DNA of 8,281 nt from Flavobacteriaceae bacterium. Lineage in GTDB: Bacteria > Bacteroidota > Bacteroidia > Flavobacteriales > Flavobacteriaceae. The DNA lies in NCBI GenBank assembly GCA_030618945.1, contig JAUXCI010000110.1, forward strand, positions 1 through 8,281. Reading direction: 5' to 3'. This document shows positions 6,627 to 8,281 of this stretch, piece after piece (the first letter of the stretch is position 1; the number at the start of each line of letters is the position of its first letter). The position numbers and the translations under genes are program-made. A model generated the notes under the pieces. The model was not told the DNA's origin and made no database searches. It was given only the letters and a program-made list of their open reading frames with translations.

Positions 6627-7301
6627 TTATTGTGTAGCCTTACTGACCGCTCTAAATTCCTTAAAATCAATTACCCTGTCGAATTTGGGCAGTAATTCAT
6701 GGTCGTGAGTAACCGCTAGTAGGGTGGCATTTTCCATGGCCACACTTTTAAATAACAAATCCAAAATTTTTGTTTTATTTTCCGGATCGAGGTTCCCTGT
6801 TGCCTCATCTGCCAAAAGCAATCTTGGTTTAGGGAGCAAAGCCCTGCATATGGCCACCCGTTGTTGCTCACCCTGTGATAAGGCTGCTGGTTTTCTTTTT
6901 AATTTGTCACCAATCCCCATTTGATCAGCAAGGTCAGCCGCCCTTTTTTTAACCACTGAATCCAGTTTTAGTGCCTTGGTAATTCTATATGGATGAAGAA
7001 TATTATCCATTACGGTCAAATAATCAAGCAATTCAAAATCCTGAAAAATAAAACCGATATGACTAATTCTAAAATTCCTGCGTTGATTATCATTAAGCTT
7101 GTTCAGTTCATAGTCTCCAACCCTCACATCTCCTTCTACAGTTGGAAGAATGCCTGAAATAAGATTGAGAAGTGTCGTTTTACCGGAACCACTGGGTCCA
7201 ATAACAGCTACTCTTTCTCCTTCTTTAACTTCAAACCGATCAATAAGGAGTTTAAAATTACTGTCGGGATATTTAAAATTAAGATGGGTTATATTTATCA
7301 T
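6627..7301 (-). CDS. ABC transporter ATP-binding protein, LolD/MacB class
   Basis: This is a complete 224-residue nucleotide-binding subunit of the class that partners FtsX-like permeases. Walker A is GPSGSGKTT (35-43), the Q-loop glutamine is Q87 in FIFQDFELL, the signature is LSQGEQQRVAICRAL (141-155), Walker B is LLLADEATGNLD (161-172) with catalytic E166, and the H-loop is THDHE with H199. The Q-loop context and the DEATGNLD Walker B are typical of LolD, MacB and FtsE relatives rather than of ZnuC. It sits 7 bases upstream of the permease start and is certainly in the same transcript. The gap of 173 bases to the solute-binding-protein gene contains a TAnnTTTG box and an inverted repeat, so an internal promoter is possible. 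It energises transport or membrane-domain motion in the periplasm; the substrate is inferred from the neighbour only. Confidence 0.94.
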   Translation of the reverse strand: MINITHLNFKYPDSNFKLLIDRFEVKEGERVAVIGPSGSGKTTLLNLISGILPTVEGDVRVGDYELNKLNDNQRRNFRISHIGFIFQDFELLDYLTVMDNILHPYRITKALKLDSVVKKRAADLADQMGIGDKLKRKPAALSQGEQQRVAICRALLPKPRLLLADEATGNLDPENKTKILDLLFKSVAMENATLLAVTHDHELLPKFDRVIDFKEFRAVSKATQ

Positions 7302-7313
7302 ACTTGCAAAAAG

Positions 7314-7342
7314 TGTAGTTTCTTACCTTGATCAAAACTACA
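7314..7342 (-). promoter_or_regulatory. Candidate promoter and overlapping inverted repeat upstream of the ATPase gene
   Basis: On the minus strand TAGTTTTG (7340 to 7333) matches the Bacteroidota -7 consensus TAnnTTTG exactly and ends 31 bases before the ATPase ATG. The nearest upstream TTG is about 26 bases away, further than the usual 17-23, so the -33 element is weak. The box lies inside a perfect inverted repeat with 8-base arms, TGTAGTTT (7314-7321) and AAACTACA (7335-7342), spaced by 13 bases. Such an arrangement could be an operator for a metal-responsive repressor, or a leader hairpin. The pattern is seen; the function is inferred. Confidence 0.45.
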
Positions 7343-7452
7343 AAATCCTCCATTCTTCTATCGATACAATGATCGTTATTTTCTAAAACGGCTATTTCTT
7401 TTAAACCTAATCCGGGACGCTACAGTAACAGCTTAAATTTTAATGTATAATT

Positions 7453-7460
7453 CAAAACTA
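7453..7460 (-). promoter_or_regulatory. Second TAnnTTTG box just after the solute-binding-protein stop
   Basis: The same octamer TAGTTTTG recurs on the minus strand 14 bases beyond the solute-binding-protein stop codon. No TTG is present at a proper distance upstream and no gene starts close downstream, so it may be chance in AT-rich DNA. Confidence 0.2.
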
Positions 7461-7474
7461 ATATTCTACTTTTT

Positions 7475-8281
7475 TTAATTGAATACTTTTTCAAGTTCAA
7501 TAATATTATCCTTCATGACAGTCAAAAAATTACCGTTTTCCGGAATATTACCACAAGGATTAAAGACGACACTTTTAATTCCTTTTTCCAGAAGAAAGGA
7601 AATAGATGAAGCCAGGGGTTTATCTTCCCAAACCATCCATTCTGTTGCATGATCATGAATATTTTGTTCCAAATCCTGCCACATTTCTGGCCTAATTCCC
7701 ATACCAGGCTCCCAATGTACACTGTGTCCAGCTATGCCATAGCGATGCTGCAAATATTGGTAAACAGGATGAGAAAAAACGAGTGCTGTATTTTTATTTT
7801 TTTTATTCAAAGCTAGAAGCTCCTTGTCAAGCAAAGAAAGCTCATTGTCTAACTTTTGATAGTTACTTAAAAACAGCTCTTTATTTTCAGGGTAGTGGGA
7901 TATAAGCGATTCATAAATTGCTTTGGCTTGTAAGCGGGCCAGAGAAAAGTCAAGCCAGGTAGTAAAAGCTGTTCCCATATGAGCATGTTCTCCTTCAGGG
8001 CCATGACTATGGGTAAGGGCTTCCTTATATGTAATCAGTTTGTCTTCTATTTTGGCAGTTGTATTGACAATTTTCGAAGCTGAAACAGAAACATTTTCCA
8101 TCCACTTTTCATAAGCAGCTCCATTCAGGATAATTAAATCTACCTTTTGAATTAGTGAAATTTGCTCAGGTCTCGGTTGCCAATTGGCCGGATCACCTGA
8201 TTCCTTTGCCGGAAAAACTATTTTAACCTTTTTCCCTGCGATGGACTGGGTAAAAAATCATGAAACAAGTCGGAGGCCAAG
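7475..8281 (-). CDS. ZnuA-like metal ABC transporter substrate-binding protein, partial, frameshifted near the window edge
   Basis: This is a cluster A-I (ZnuA/TroA-like) periplasmic metal-binding protein whose N-terminus lies beyond the window. Typical segments are NWQPRPEQISLIQKVDLI followed by ILNGAAYEKWMENV, then a histidine-rich loop HSHGPEGEHAH (codons near 7979-8011), FSHPVYQYL with a conserved His, HWEPG, and VWEDKPL with a likely ligand Glu. The canonical C-lobe aspartate ligand is not obvious (VVFNPCGN instead). The frame is open from 8257 to 7475 and extends well past the Met at 8101, which is internal. At the right edge a TGA (8260-8258) interrupts it: reading LASDLFHD comes from one frame and FFTQSIAGKKVKIVFP from the next, shifted at a six-T run (8257-8252). 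One extra T restores continuity. This is either a sequencing indel or a true lesion. Its partner appears to be the downstream FtsX-type ABC module. Confidence 0.85.

Noticed and set aside
6620..6670. Longer permease start at 6670 overlapping the ATPase gene
   Set aside because: The ATG at 6619 gives a typical FtsX N-terminus (MKNSLYIAWKYI) 7 bases after the ATPase stop. The extra 17 residues are simply the ATPase end read in another frame.
7150..7386. Plus-strand frames opposite the ATPase (also 6724-6924)
   Set aside because: Their translations are antisense readings of conserved Walker and signature motifs, not independent genes.
1..8281. CRISPR array, tRNA or rRNA gene, insertion sequence or riboswitch
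   Set aside because: No regularly spaced long repeats, cloverleaf-like genes, transposase motifs or terminal inverted repeats were seen on either strand.

Overview
The window looks like a chromosomal segment of a member of the Bacteroidota, most likely a flavobacterium-like marine or soil organism. It is AT-rich, no gene start is preceded by a clear Shine-Dalgarno sequence, an exact TAnnTTTG promoter box occurs, and the gene families (periplasmic S9B dipeptidyl peptidase, NYN-LOTUS protein, SdpR/SdpI pair) are typical of that phylum. No rRNA, tRNA, CRISPR array, transposase or integrase was found.

Plus strand, 1-5303. The window opens inside a dienelactone-hydrolase-family gene (1-593). After a 229-base gap come two tightly coupled genes for an SdpR-type ArsR repressor (823-1077) and an SdpI-family membrane protein (1080-1733), preceded by a perfect inverted repeat that is a good candidate autoregulatory operator. 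A 444-base gap holds a 32-residue lysine-rich protein gene (1916-2014). Next is a NYN (PIN-like nuclease) plus LOTUS/OST-HTH protein (2178-2939), then a full-length secreted dipeptidyl peptidase IV (3060-5303).

A short convergent intergenic region (5304-5437) carries a degenerate repeat with a 14-base period.

Minus strand, 8281-5438. Read in the direction of transcription there are a ZnuA-like metal-binding solute-binding protein (right edge, cut by the window and frameshifted near its visible start), a LolD/MacB-class ABC ATPase (7301-6627) and an FtsX-like permease (6619-5438). A cluster A-I type metal-binding protein normally works with an ABC-3 permease (ZnuB), so the pairing with an FtsX-type exporter-like ABC module is the most interesting system here. 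The solute-binding protein carries a histidine-rich loop and the permease's extracytoplasmic domain carries His-x-His motifs, which fits zinc (or another divalent metal) handling. A 29-base inverted repeat overlapping a TAnnTTTG box in the gap before the ATPase suggests that the ATPase-permease pair has its own regulated promoter.
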